The notes below the pieces were generated by a model. It ran no database searches, was not told where the DNA came from, and was given only the letters and a program-made list of their open reading frames with translations. A program made the translations under genes and the position numbers. 64,000 bases of DNA, from assembly GCA_006503475.1 (NCBI GenBank), contig RSEH01000185.1:1-64000 (forward strand), given 5' to 3'. The DNA comes from Stentor roeselii (taxonomy: Eukaryota > Ciliophora > Heterotrichea > Heterotrichida > Stentoridae). Each line of letters begins with the position of its first letter. Position 1 is the stretch's first letter. Shown piece by piece: positions 56,788-64,000 of the stretch.

Positions 56788-58791
56788 CTATAGTTTAACT
56801 TTGGTTCCCTGAAATTCCTGCAACGCTCCTGATTTCTTCATGTTTTCCTTTGGTCTTCCTGTATTAGGCCTAACTCTCAAATCTCCCTGTCCTCCATATC
56901 CCTGTCCTCCGTATCCCTGTCCTCCATAACTTCCTCTATCACCAGCCGGTTTTCCCCTTCCAGCAAGATCAAGTCTAACAGATCTTCCATCAATCATGCC
57001 CTCATTCAACTTCAACGCTTCATTAGCTTCCTGAGTAGTACTAAACTCAACATGTGCAAATCCCCTCGGATTGCCACTAGCATCTTTAGCCAACCTGATA
57101 TTCTTAATATTGCCAACACCTGTAAAAAACTCATAAATAGCTTCTTCACTCGTATCAAAACTTAAATTTCCAACAAAAAGTGTAGCTCCTTCCACCTTAG
57201 GAGCACCTCTTTCAGGTTTTTGAGAAGAAAGGTTAATTCTCACAGTTCTTCCCATATGTGAAGTTCCGTTCAACTTACAAGCTTCCTCTGCAGCTTCAGA
57301 ATTAGCAAAAGTGACGAATCCTATTCCTCCGGGTTGTCCACCTCTTGTAGGAACACTCACGTTAGTGATTTCTCCGCAATGTTCAAACAACTTGTAAAGG
57401 TCGTCATTTGTGCACTCGTAAGAAATTCCACCAATAAAAACCTCTGTTTCGACTCCTGGCTTTGAAGACTTTGAAGGAACTGGAACTGGCTCAGCCGGGC
57501 GTTTTAAAGGAACTTGGTCGATCTTTGCTTTTTTTGATAAGTCGATTGACTCTCCTGAAGCTTTTCGCTTTGATTGCAACTGGACTTCACCGGAACTTGA
57601 ATAAGATGAAGAGGACTTTTTTTGAGGTTTTTTAGAGGATTTTGAAGGTTTTTTAGAGGAACTTGAAGAACTTTTTGAAGGTTTTTTTGACTTTTTTTGG
57701 ATTGGCTCACCTGAAGAGCTTTGGTTTTTCAATGGTTTTGAAGGGGCTGGTTTTTTTACTGGTTCTGAAGAGGAACTGGAAAGTTTTTTAGAGATTTTTG
57801 AGACTGGAGCTTTTTTTACTGGTTCGCTTGAGGAACTTGATGTTTGAGGTTTTTTTCCTTTTGTGAGTGGCTTTTGGGGTTCTTTTTTTAAAGGTTTTTT
57901 GACTACCTCGCTTGAAGAACTGGAAGTCGCCTTTTTCTGTGGCTTCGGTGCTGGCTTTGATGAAGAAACTTCGGGTTTTTGGGGCTTTTTTAAAGGCTCG
58001 CTTGAAGAAGATGATTGTTTTTTTGGTGCCTTTGACTGAGGTTTTTTCACCTGGACTTCAGATGAGCTGGACGAAGCTTGTTTCTTTGGCTTTGGAGCTG
58101 GTTTAGTGGCAGGCGCTTTCAGGTCACTTGAAGAAACATTTTCCTTCTTCACAGGTTTTTTAACTTCTTCTGAAGAATCTGAGACCTTCTTAGATTTAGA
58201 TTGATTTACTTTTGAGTCTTTCACGACTTCAGCTTTTTTCACGTTTTTCTTGATTATTTCACTTGAAGAGCTGGACTCTTGCTTTTTTTTTATAACGGCT
58301 TTGACAGGCTTGCTTTTTAAGTCTTCACTTGAAGAGCTGAGCTGTTTCTTCTTCGCCAGAGCTTTGCTCACAGGTTTGACTTCTTCAGACGAGTCCTTTT
58401 TCTGAGTTTTTCCTTTCTTCGAAGATTTGACAGGTTTTTCTGATTCACTTGAACTTTCTTTTTTGGTTTTTTTTTCAACTTTTTTGCTTTTCGCCTTCAA
58501 ATCTTCACTTGACTCTGAGTCGATTTTCGTGTTTTTCTTCTTGTTTTCGTTGGTGGGAAGAGGTTTTGATGGTTTCTTCTCGGGTTGTGTCTTTTTCGGC
58601 TTGACAGATTCGCTGGAGCTTGAAGAAGCCTGTTTCGGCTTCTTTTGAGCCTCTTTGCGAGCTTTCTGCACGTTTTTGACGATTTCTTCCGAGCTCTGCT
58701 CGCTAGAGGAGTCATTCGATGGCTTCACGAACTTAACTGGCTTCAGATCTGATAACGATGCACCAGCCTTGGCCTTGTCCTGTTTCACCAT
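56788..58791 (-). CDS. Nucleolin-like protein: Ser/Lys repeats plus two RRMs (667 aa)
   Basis: Residues about 10-430 consist of repeats alternating Ser clusters (SSSSSE) with basic/Pro stretches (V-K-K-P-x-x-K), as in nucleolin, Gar2/Nsr1 and Nopp140, where the Ser clusters are CK2 sites. RRM1 follows at about 450-527 (VFIGGI; GGIGFVTF) and RRM2 at about 538-613 (LFVGNL; PRGFAHVEF). A short Gly-rich stretch with three GYGGQG units replaces the RGG tail. The order matches nucleolin, which acts in pre-rRNA processing in the nucleolus. It lies next to its shorter paralogue. Telomere-like repeats occur about 165-190 nt upstream of the ATG. Confidence 0.92.
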   Translation of the reverse strand: MVKQDKAKAGASLSDLKPVKFVKPSNDSSSEQSSEEIVKNVQKARKEAQKKPKQASSSSSESVKPKKTQPEKKPSKPLPTNENKKKNTKIDSESSEDLKAKSKKVEKKTKKESSSESEKPVKSSKKGKTQKKDSSEEVKPVSKALAKKKQLSSSSEDLKSKPVKAVIKKKQESSSSSEIIKKNVKKAEVVKDSKVNQSKSKKVSDSSEEVKKPVKKENVSSSDLKAPATKPAPKPKKQASSSSSEVQVKKPQSKAPKKQSSSSSEPLKKPQKPEVSSSKPAPKPQKKATSSSSSEVVKKPLKKEPQKPLTKGKKPQTSSSSSEPVKKAPVSKISKKLSSSSSEPVKKPAPSKPLKNQSSSGEPIQKKSKKPSKSSSSSSKKPSKSSKKPQKKSSSSYSSSGEVQLQSKRKASGESIDLSKKAKIDQVPLKRPAEPVPVPSKSSKPGVETEVFIGGISYECTNDDLYKLFEHCGEITNVSVPTRGGQPGGIGFVTFANSEAAEEACKLNGTSHMGRTVRINLSSQKPERGAPKVEGATLFVGNLSFDTSEEAIYEFFTGVGNIKNIRLAKDASGNPRGFAHVEFSTTQEANEALKLNEGMIDGRSVRLDLAGRGKPAGDRGSYGGQGYGGQGYGGQGDLRVRPNTGRPKENMKKSGALQEFQGTKVKL

Positions 58792-59191
58792 TGAATTATA
58801 AGAGAATGTTTGGCTTAAAATGGATGTTTTGGGATATCAGGAATCGTTTGAGGGTAGATGAAGGATTTTGGAAGTGAAATGAAGGTGCAAGTCTTGGAAG
58901 TTGCTTTTATTGTGTGATTTTATTTATGAAGTGTGCAGAGTTCATTGAAGTGCAGGGTGTTAGGGTGTTAAGGTGTTAGAAGAATTTGCATGGTTTCAAT
59001 GAAAGGATTTTTGAGAAAGTTGATTATTGGAATTTCGAGTTTGATTTGATATTAGTTAATTAACATGAATAAACTACTTAAAAATATGATAAGTTTATCT
59101 CAGCTAACTTTTAACTTGTTATATATTCTTTGAAGGATTCACTGATTGTTTCTTAATCTAACCATTAAGTAATAACCTAATCTATCAATCA
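58792..59191. other. Spacer upstream of the nucleolin-like gene
   Basis: 400 nt containing TATAA 5 nt before the ATG and the telomere-like repeat at 58955-58979; otherwise AT-rich. Confidence 0.6.
58955..58979 (+). repeat. Interstitial telomere-like repeat, three units
   Basis: GGGTGTTAGGGTGTTAAGG followed by TGTTAG: same unit, orientation and one-base variant (TTAAGG) as at 50132-50163. It too lies upstream of a - strand start codon. Confidence 0.85.
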
Positions 59192-60214
59192 TTAAATATT
59201 CGGCAGTTTCAAATTCTTACAAATCTTGATATTCCTAATCAAAACCACTCCAAACACAGCAGTAGTGACAACTTGTGAATAATGAAAAGGTAAATACATC
59301 AAATAAAAACAATGCACAACAGCAGAAACAACTGTAAAAATATTGACTCGATTCAAGAAAACAACAGGATCCTTAAACATCAAATTAAGTATCTGAGCTT
59401 CATACTTCCCGGGTTCACTCGAATTATACCTTCCTTCAGCCTTCCAAGAGCATCCCTTATGCCTGACAACCGCTCCTCGAGTATATTTTTTTTCCGGATT
59501 CCAATCATCCCGTGCATCATCCTCGCTTTTTTCCCAATTTCCAGAGTCAAAAGCAAAAATAACCAATTCAGCACTTCTTTTTTTCATAAACTCTCCAACA
59601 TGTAAAGCCGAGTAACAAACAAAAGTGCTGATTAAAGTACTTAAAAATACAGGAAATCCAAGATGAAAACCAGAACTAGGAAAAAACTTATAAGGAAGAT
59701 ACCCAGCACAATAAATGACTTCCAATGAGTTAAGAGAAATTTGCTGCATTGAGTAAAAGCAGTTTAAACAGCCGTCGAGATATCTGTTGCTTGAAGAGGT
59801 GGTTAGTAGTTTATAAGCACTGAAAGGGCAGATGAGGGTAAGGATCACGCTAAGTGAGTAGGTGAAGAACAAGTTGATAATACAATGAGTGAGCAGCAAG
59901 GAGTAAATCGAGAGAAGAATCCACAATGAAATCGACTGAAAGTTCATCAAAGAGTGACTTCTAACAGAGAAAAAAGTGTAAATCGACTCAATAGTCCTTC
60001 TCGTCAGGAACAAGTAAATAAAAATAAGTAAGTTGAAGTTGTAGTTAAAGTAAGAAGTACTAAACAGTGACATGTTTATGTTCAGAAGACTCACAAGTAA
60101 AAAGATACTGTTAAACAACTCAAATTGAAGCTTCAGGTCAGTCCTTCTTCGAATCTTCTTCAGTTTTGCGCCGAGAACTGACAGGTCAACATTTTTCTTG
60201 TCTTTTGACTTCAT
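59192..60214 (-). CDS. Polytopic membrane protein with a carbohydrate-module-like loop (340 aa)
   Basis: A basic N-terminus (MKSKDKKNVD) is followed by about six hydrophobic helices (roughly 30-48, 58-72, 92-118, 118-142, 178-202 and 288-325). Between the fifth and last helix is a hydrophilic loop (about 215-270) containing WNPEKKYTRGAVVRHKGC and WKAEGRYNSSEPG. That order (W..Y..G..V..G..W.A......PG) resembles a small chitin/cellulose-binding module of the CBM5/12 type; the resemblance is by pattern only. I do not recognise the membrane family. It is transcribed divergently from the armadillo gene, with only 5 nt between the start codons. Confidence 0.75.
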   Translation of the reverse strand: MKSKDKKNVDLSVLGAKLKKIRRRTDLKLQFELFNSIFLLVSLLNINMSLFSTSYFNYNFNLLIFIYLFLTRRTIESIYTFFSVRSHSLMNFQSISLWILLSIYSLLLTHCIINLFFTYSLSVILTLICPFSAYKLLTTSSSNRYLDGCLNCFYSMQQISLNSLEVIYCAGYLPYKFFPSSGFHLGFPVFLSTLISTFVCYSALHVGEFMKKRSAELVIFAFDSGNWEKSEDDARDDWNPEKKYTRGAVVRHKGCSWKAEGRYNSSEPGKYEAQILNLMFKDPVVFLNRVNIFTVVSAVVHCFYLMYLPFHYSQVVTTAVFGVVLIRNIKICKNLKLPNI

Positions 60215-60222
60215 TTATAATG
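60212..60222. promoter_or_regulatory. Minimal shared start region of two divergent genes
   Basis: CATTTATAATG holds both start codons: CAT (60212-60214, - strand ATG) and ATG (60220-60222), with TTATA between. On each strand this reads as a TATAA-type element touching the ATG. Confidence 0.7.
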
Positions 60223-61758
60223 TTCACTGCAGAAAAGATTGCAGAAAGAAACAAAAGCTTTCAACACGTTCCTAACAGTGAAGACTTCGCACATATCAAA
60301 GAACAACATTCCGTAGTTCTAAGAAAGAAAAAAAGACTAGAACACATCTCTAAAAAACGCGCGGATATCATGACCCATGCGAGAACCGAGCAAGAAATGG
60401 ACTTGGTTTATTCAGAAAGTCTTGAATTCCCAGTTTTTGTTATTCCTGAAGACTTACAACGCAAGTTTCCATCAATTTGCAGTAAAATTTTCAGTTCAAG
60501 TCAGCGAATTTCACATCTAGTCCATCTTATCAAGACCTTTAGACCAGTCGACGTTGGACTTATCAGTTGTCTCAGTCGTCTTTTAATAAGAACAAAAGGT
60601 TTTCCCTTTTCCACAGTTTTTGACAGTGACTTAATCGACTCACTTCTGACTTTCTTGCAATCCTCAGACAACGAGTTAATCTACGAAACCTTGCAGGTCC
60701 TTATCAGTGTTTTTTGGGTGGAAATCGCAGATCTTTCTCAGATTTTCTTAAACCGAGGCGCTGCTGAGTTGATTTCTCAGTTAATACATGGATTTCATTC
60801 AGAGATAATCACTGAAAGTGCTTTATGGGCCTTGGCAAATCTGATGGCTGAGCATAAGTCAGTCTCTGAAATGATTTTCACTTCAGGCCTTTGGAGGAAA
60901 ATATTGAAATACTGCTCTGCTAATAGTTACACAATGAGAGGAACTGCCCAGTGGACCTTATGCAACATGTCGAAGTTTAAATGCTTTGATGTGGAAGATA
61001 GTCGAGAAATCATCCGGGTGTCGAAGACTTCTCTTTCAAGTGAAAATGAAAATTGCTTGAAAGAAGCTGCCTGGACTTTGCATTATTTGACTGAAAATCA
61101 AGAAGAAAATATTGAGTTCTTGTTTGAGTCTGGCACTGTCGAGGTGCTTATCGGCCTGATGAAGTATCATGATCGAGAAATCCAGCTGCCTGTCATCAAA
61201 GTCTTTGGAAACATCAGCACTTCTAACAACAATGAAATCTTCACCACTCTAGCAAAAAATCCTTTCTTGGCTAACCTTTCAACTCTGATAACTCATCCAG
61301 AACGAAAAATCAAGTTAGAAGTTCTTTTCATCTTCAGTAACTTTTTGTATTCTAGTGTTGAAGTCGTTTCTCTTATCGTTCAACTACCGGTGTTTAAAAT
61401 CATTTCAGATCTACTTGATTCAAGTGACTTTTACCTGAAAAAAGAAGCAATATGCGCTGTTTGCAACGCGGCCTGTAGTAAAGAATGGGAAATTGTGAAG
61501 AAAATTGTTGAATTAGGTCTTGTTCCTCGCATTGTGAATTGCTTGGCTCATCATAATGATGAAGTGGTTTATTGGGTCTTAGATGCCTTGCTTTCGATTT
61601 TGATGACTTTTCAGTCGTTTCGGGATATTGATGAGCTTTATGAGTTTTTCAGAGAGGTTCAGAATATGAGCGAGTTTAACAGGATTGAATCTTTGGTTTA
61701 TCACTCAAAGGCCAGGATTTGTGAAAAAAGTGAAGAAATTTTAAACTTTTTGAATTAG
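60220..61758 (+). CDS. Importin-alpha-like armadillo protein (512 aa)
   Basis: I start at 60220; a longer in-frame opening would overlap the divergent gene. The N-terminus resembles an importin-beta-binding segment: a basic run VVLRKKKRLEHISKKR near residues 37-52. Armadillo repeats fill the rest, with the typical ITESALWALANLMAE, GTAQWTLCNMS, KEAAWTLHYLTE and IQLPVIKVFGNIS helices, about eight to nine in all. The conserved Trp-x-x-x-Asn ladder that binds basic nuclear localisation signals is partly present (W-A-L-A-N, W-T-L-C-N). Likely an NLS receptor in nuclear import, though divergent. Its stop is 7 nt before the next ATG. Confidence 0.87.
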   Translation: MFTAEKIAERNKSFQHVPNSEDFAHIKEQHSVVLRKKKRLEHISKKRADIMTHARTEQEMDLVYSESLEFPVFVIPEDLQRKFPSICSKIFSSSQRISHLVHLIKTFRPVDVGLISCLSRLLIRTKGFPFSTVFDSDLIDSLLTFLQSSDNELIYETLQVLISVFWVEIADLSQIFLNRGAAELISQLIHGFHSEIITESALWALANLMAEHKSVSEMIFTSGLWRKILKYCSANSYTMRGTAQWTLCNMSKFKCFDVEDSREIIRVSKTSLSSENENCLKEAAWTLHYLTENQEENIEFLFESGTVEVLIGLMKYHDREIQLPVIKVFGNISTSNNNEIFTTLAKNPFLANLSTLITHPERKIKLEVLFIFSNFLYSSVEVVSLIVQLPVFKIISDLLDSSDFYLKKEAICAVCNAACSKEWEIVKKIVELGLVPRIVNCLAHHNDEVVYWVLDALLSILMTFQSFRDIDELYEFFREVQNMSEFNRIESLVYHSKARICEKSEEILNFLN

Positions 61759-61765
61759 TTAATAA

Positions 61766-64000
61766 ATGCGTCTTAGTTCGGTGCAAAGGAAAAATCATGA
61801 CTTTGATGTGCTTTATAAACAACAGAAACGTCTTCAGCAGATTAGTGAGTATAAGTCTGTGTCTCTTGTTAAAGCTACTCGAAGAATTGATGATAAGTTC
61901 TACTCGAATACGTCTTTGATATTTCTTCATGCCTCGAATCCTGTTCGGAAGTTTTTGATTAAACTTGTGCTTACTAAGCAGTTTGATTGGATTATTTTAA
62001 TTGTGATTGTTGCGAACTGTGCTGTGGTCACTATTCCGGAGTTCACTTCGATTGACTGGCAAGATACTGCAGATATGGTTTTTCTGTGGATTTATACAGT
62101 TGAATGTGTTTTAAAAGTCATTTGTATGGGCTTTGTCATGGGTAAGTATTCATACCTACGTGACCCTTGGAATGTTTTAGACTTCTTAGTCCTCGTAGTA
62201 GGTTGGGTCGGAATCTTATTTCAAAGCCAATCCGTAAACCCAATAAGAACAATCCGTATCCTTCGTCCACTTCGTACATTCAACAGCGTTCCCGAGATGA
62301 AAGTCTTAATAGTATCAATATTTCGAGCTTTACCGTTGCTTTTAGACATTTTCATGCTTTTTTTATTCAGTCTCTTCGTGTTCGCCCTAATAGGTGTACA
62401 GATCTACGCCGGGCAGCTAGACCATCGATGTATATCATCGACATCTCACAAAATGACAGAAAAATTATGCTTTATTCCAAAAGGATGCAGTGAATACGAC
62501 TCAAAATGCCCTGACACTGGCTGTGGTGAAGACGAGTACTGTTGGCATACTGGAGTCAACCCAAATCAAGGGTGCACTTCTTTTGATAATATTTTAGTCA
62601 GCTTGTTGACTGTTTTTATTGCTGTTACTTTAGAAGGCTGGAGTGATGTGATGAGGTTTGGAAGGGTGGTGCTAAGGCAGAAGTTTTTCAATGATATTTA
62701 CTTTATTTTACTTATTATTATTGTATCGTTTTTTTTGATCAAATTGACTGTAGCTGCTATTTATGTCAAGTTCATGCAGACCAGGGAGGAAGAGGAGAAG
62801 ATTAGAATGGAGGCTAATATTTGGGATTGCGGACCTGATGAACCTTTTGTGTCGCAGGCTACTTTTGAGTATAAATGGTACCTTTTAAGAGATTGGGCTT
62901 ATCGAGTGGTGAAAAATAAGAAATTCGATTGGTTTTTTGCTATTGTAATCACGATTAACACATGTATTATGGCAAGTGAATATCATGGAATGAGCGAATT
63001 GCATACAGAAATAATCAACTACTTTAACTGTACGCTGACTCTTCTCTTTACATTAGAACTTATCTTGAAACTCATGGGCCTTGGTGCGAGGAACTATTTT
63101 AACTCAATCGCAAATGTGTTTGATGCACTTCTAGTAATGATCGGTTTTATTGAAATAGCAAATCTTATACAAAATGACTCAGTTAGTCAGAAAAAAATAC
63201 TTAGAGTTGTAAGAGTACTGAGAGTTTTTAAACTTGCTAGAACCTGGCAAGATTTGAAGGTGATTCTTGAAAAACTGATAAATAGCACCAAGTCAATCTT
63301 TTACCTTGGCCTGATAACATTTATAACTATTTTCGTATACTCCCTACTAGGAAAGCGCCTATTTGAAGGCAAGTTACAAACTGAAAATGGTGAAGTACCT
63401 CGAGCAAATTTCAACAATTTCTGGTGGTCATTTGTGACAGTATTCAATTTATTAACAGGAGAAAACTGGAATACAATCTTTTATAACACCATCGGTCCAA
63501 TGGGCTGGGCATATTCTGTTTACTTTATAAGTTTGATTGTGATTGGAGGTTATATTTTACTTAATCTCTTCATCGCAATTCTCCTCGAACAATTCGAAGA
63601 CAAACCTCAATCCGAGTCAAGTGAATTTGACAAGATTGACTTGGAAAACACGATTTTATACAGATATCGTCAGGTCACACGACTTGAAAGCAAAAAAAAA
63701 GACATAAAAAGACGTGCAAAAATAAAAATGAAATTCACTGAAGCCAGTTGCAACGCTCAAGACCTTCGAATTCAAGGAAAATCATTTTTTTTATTTTCAT
63801 CAAGAAATAAACTGAGAATCTGGTTAAAAAACCTGATGATTCATCCTTATTTCGACAGTCTGGTCTACAGCTTGATAGTGATGAGCTGTGCAAGTCTCGT
63901 GATTGACGAGCCGAATAAGTCAGACTACACGAGTCGCTTTTTAAACATATACCCGAGGATCTGTCTTCTTCTTTTTATCTGTGAGTTCCTCGTCAAGTCT
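61766..64000 (+). CDS. Voltage-gated calcium channel alpha subunit (Cav-like), 3' end outside the window
   Basis: 745 codons open to the window edge, with no stop. Repeat I: S1 DWIILIVIVANCAVV, S4 with spaced Arg (IRTIRILRPLRTF), a Cys-rich extracellular loop, pore motif TLEGWSD with Glu290, then S6. Repeat II: S1 DWFFAIVITINTC, S4 KKILRVVRVLRVFKLAR, pore LTGENWN with Glu566, and S6 GGYILLNLFIAIL. A basic II-III linker and the S1-S2 of repeat III follow at the edge. Glu in the T-x-E-x-W type pore positions of I and II matches Ca2+-selective channels (EEEE/EEDD), not the Nav DEKA; repeats III and IV are not visible. In ciliates such channels drive ciliary reversal. All Trp codons are TGG. Confidence 0.93.
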   Translation, partial: MRLSSVQRKNHDFDVLYKQQKRLQQISEYKSVSLVKATRRIDDKFYSNTSLIFLHASNPVRKFLIKLVLTKQFDWIILIVIVANCAVVTIPEFTSIDWQDTADMVFLWIYTVECVLKVICMGFVMGKYSYLRDPWNVLDFLVLVVGWVGILFQSQSVNPIRTIRILRPLRTFNSVPEMKVLIVSIFRALPLLLDIFMLFLFSLFVFALIGVQIYAGQLDHRCISSTSHKMTEKLCFIPKGCSEYDSKCPDTGCGEDEYCWHTGVNPNQGCTSFDNILVSLLTVFIAVTLEGWSDVMRFGRVVLRQKFFNDIYFILLIIIVSFFLIKLTVAAIYVKFMQTREEEEKIRMEANIWDCGPDEPFVSQATFEYKWYLLRDWAYRVVKNKKFDWFFAIVITINTCIMASEYHGMSELHTEIINYFNCTLTLLFTLELILKLMGLGARNYFNSIANVFDALLVMIGFIEIANLIQNDSVSQKKILRVVRVLRVFKLARTWQDLKVILEKLINSTKSIFYLGLITFITIFVYSLLGKRLFEGKLQTENGEVPRANFNNFWWSFVTVFNLLTGENWNTIFYNTIGPMGWAYSVYFISLIVIGGYILLNLFIAILLEQFEDKPQSESSEFDKIDLENTILYRYRQVTRLESKKKDIKRRAKIKMKFTEASCNAQDLRIQGKSFFLFSSRNKLRIWLKNLMIHPYFDSLVYSLIVMSCASLVIDEPNKSDYTSRFLNIYPRICLLLFICEFLVKS

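Noticed and set aside
60166-60219. Earlier start of the armadillo gene at 60166
   Set aside because: It begins with a non-ATG-quality extension inside the divergent membrane gene; the ATG at 60220 has TTATA before it and a family-like N-terminus follows.
1-64000. TGA encoding Trp (Blepharisma-type code)
   Set aside because: All conserved Trp positions checked in the channel, GST, exchanger and LamG genes use TGG, and the kinase ends acceptably at TGA. The TGA codons seen in frame are in decayed regions.
1-64000. TAA/TAG encoding Gln (Paramecium/Tetrahymena-type code)
   Set aside because: All good genes end cleanly at TAA or TAG with family-typical C-termini, and use CAA/CAG for Gln. Extending them gives poor sequence.
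1-64000. tRNA, rRNA or CRISPR loci
   Set aside because: No cloverleaf with a GGTTCGA-type B box, no rRNA-like conserved stretches and no regularly spaced direct repeats were found by eye.
1-64000. Mobile elements (transposase, reverse transcriptase, integrase, terminal repeats)
   Set aside because: No catalytic motif or paired terminal repeat was recognised. The only large duplication (27620-29111 and 32771-34310) contains host genes and has no terminal structure I can see.

Overview
The window looks like macronuclear DNA of a heterotrich ciliate, most likely Stentor or a close relative. Four things point there. The DNA is AT-rich, with long single-exon genes read in the standard code. The only introns I can show are 15 nt long (eleven, all GT..AG with an A at position 10). 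Nearly all genes stop with TAA or TAG. Two intergenic spots carry runs of TGTTAGGG-type units, the complement of the heterotrich telomere unit CCCTAACA as I remember it. Conserved Trp residues are encoded by TGG, which argues against Blepharisma, where TGA encodes Trp.

Region 1 (1-4835): a small free-standing gene resembling the dynein stalk / microtubule-binding domain, then a decayed WD40 gene and gene-poor DNA. Region 2 (4836-46820) is dominated by five paralogous giant membrane proteins, called A to E here: A 4836-11111 (-), B 13976-19837 (+), C 23416-27969 (-), D 34979-39454 (-), E 42108-46820 (-). Each has a signal peptide, laminin-G/concanavalin-like domains (four in A and B, two in C to E), long furin/growth-factor-receptor-type Cys-rich repeats, a beta-rich juxtamembrane domain and a C-terminal region of about 7-9 hydrophobic helices. 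All five share two 15-nt introns at the same places in the membrane region. Between them lie a coiled-coil gene, a four-TM protein gene, a hypothetical gene, two broken copies of a homocysteine S-methyltransferase gene, a broken copy of the 5' exon of a C-like gene, and long stretches of decayed coding DNA (TPR-like and unidentified).

Region 3 (47789-64000) is dense with housekeeping-type genes: a zinc/coiled-coil/kelch protein, a glutathione S-transferase, an Na+/H+ exchanger, a basic protein with Trp repeats, an SDR oxidoreductase, a calcium-dependent protein kinase, two tandem RRM proteins (one nucleolin-like), a polytopic membrane protein, an importin-alpha-like armadillo protein and the first part of a four-repeat voltage-gated calcium channel that runs off the end. 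Spacing is extreme: 5 nt between two divergent start codons, and 5, 7 and 19 nt between stop and next start on the same strand. Many start codons have TATAA within about 10 nt upstream.

The strongest candidate for an undescribed system is the A-E receptor/channel-like family with its shared membrane core and micro-introns. The genes are clustered but there is no evidence in the sequence that they act in one pathway with their neighbours.
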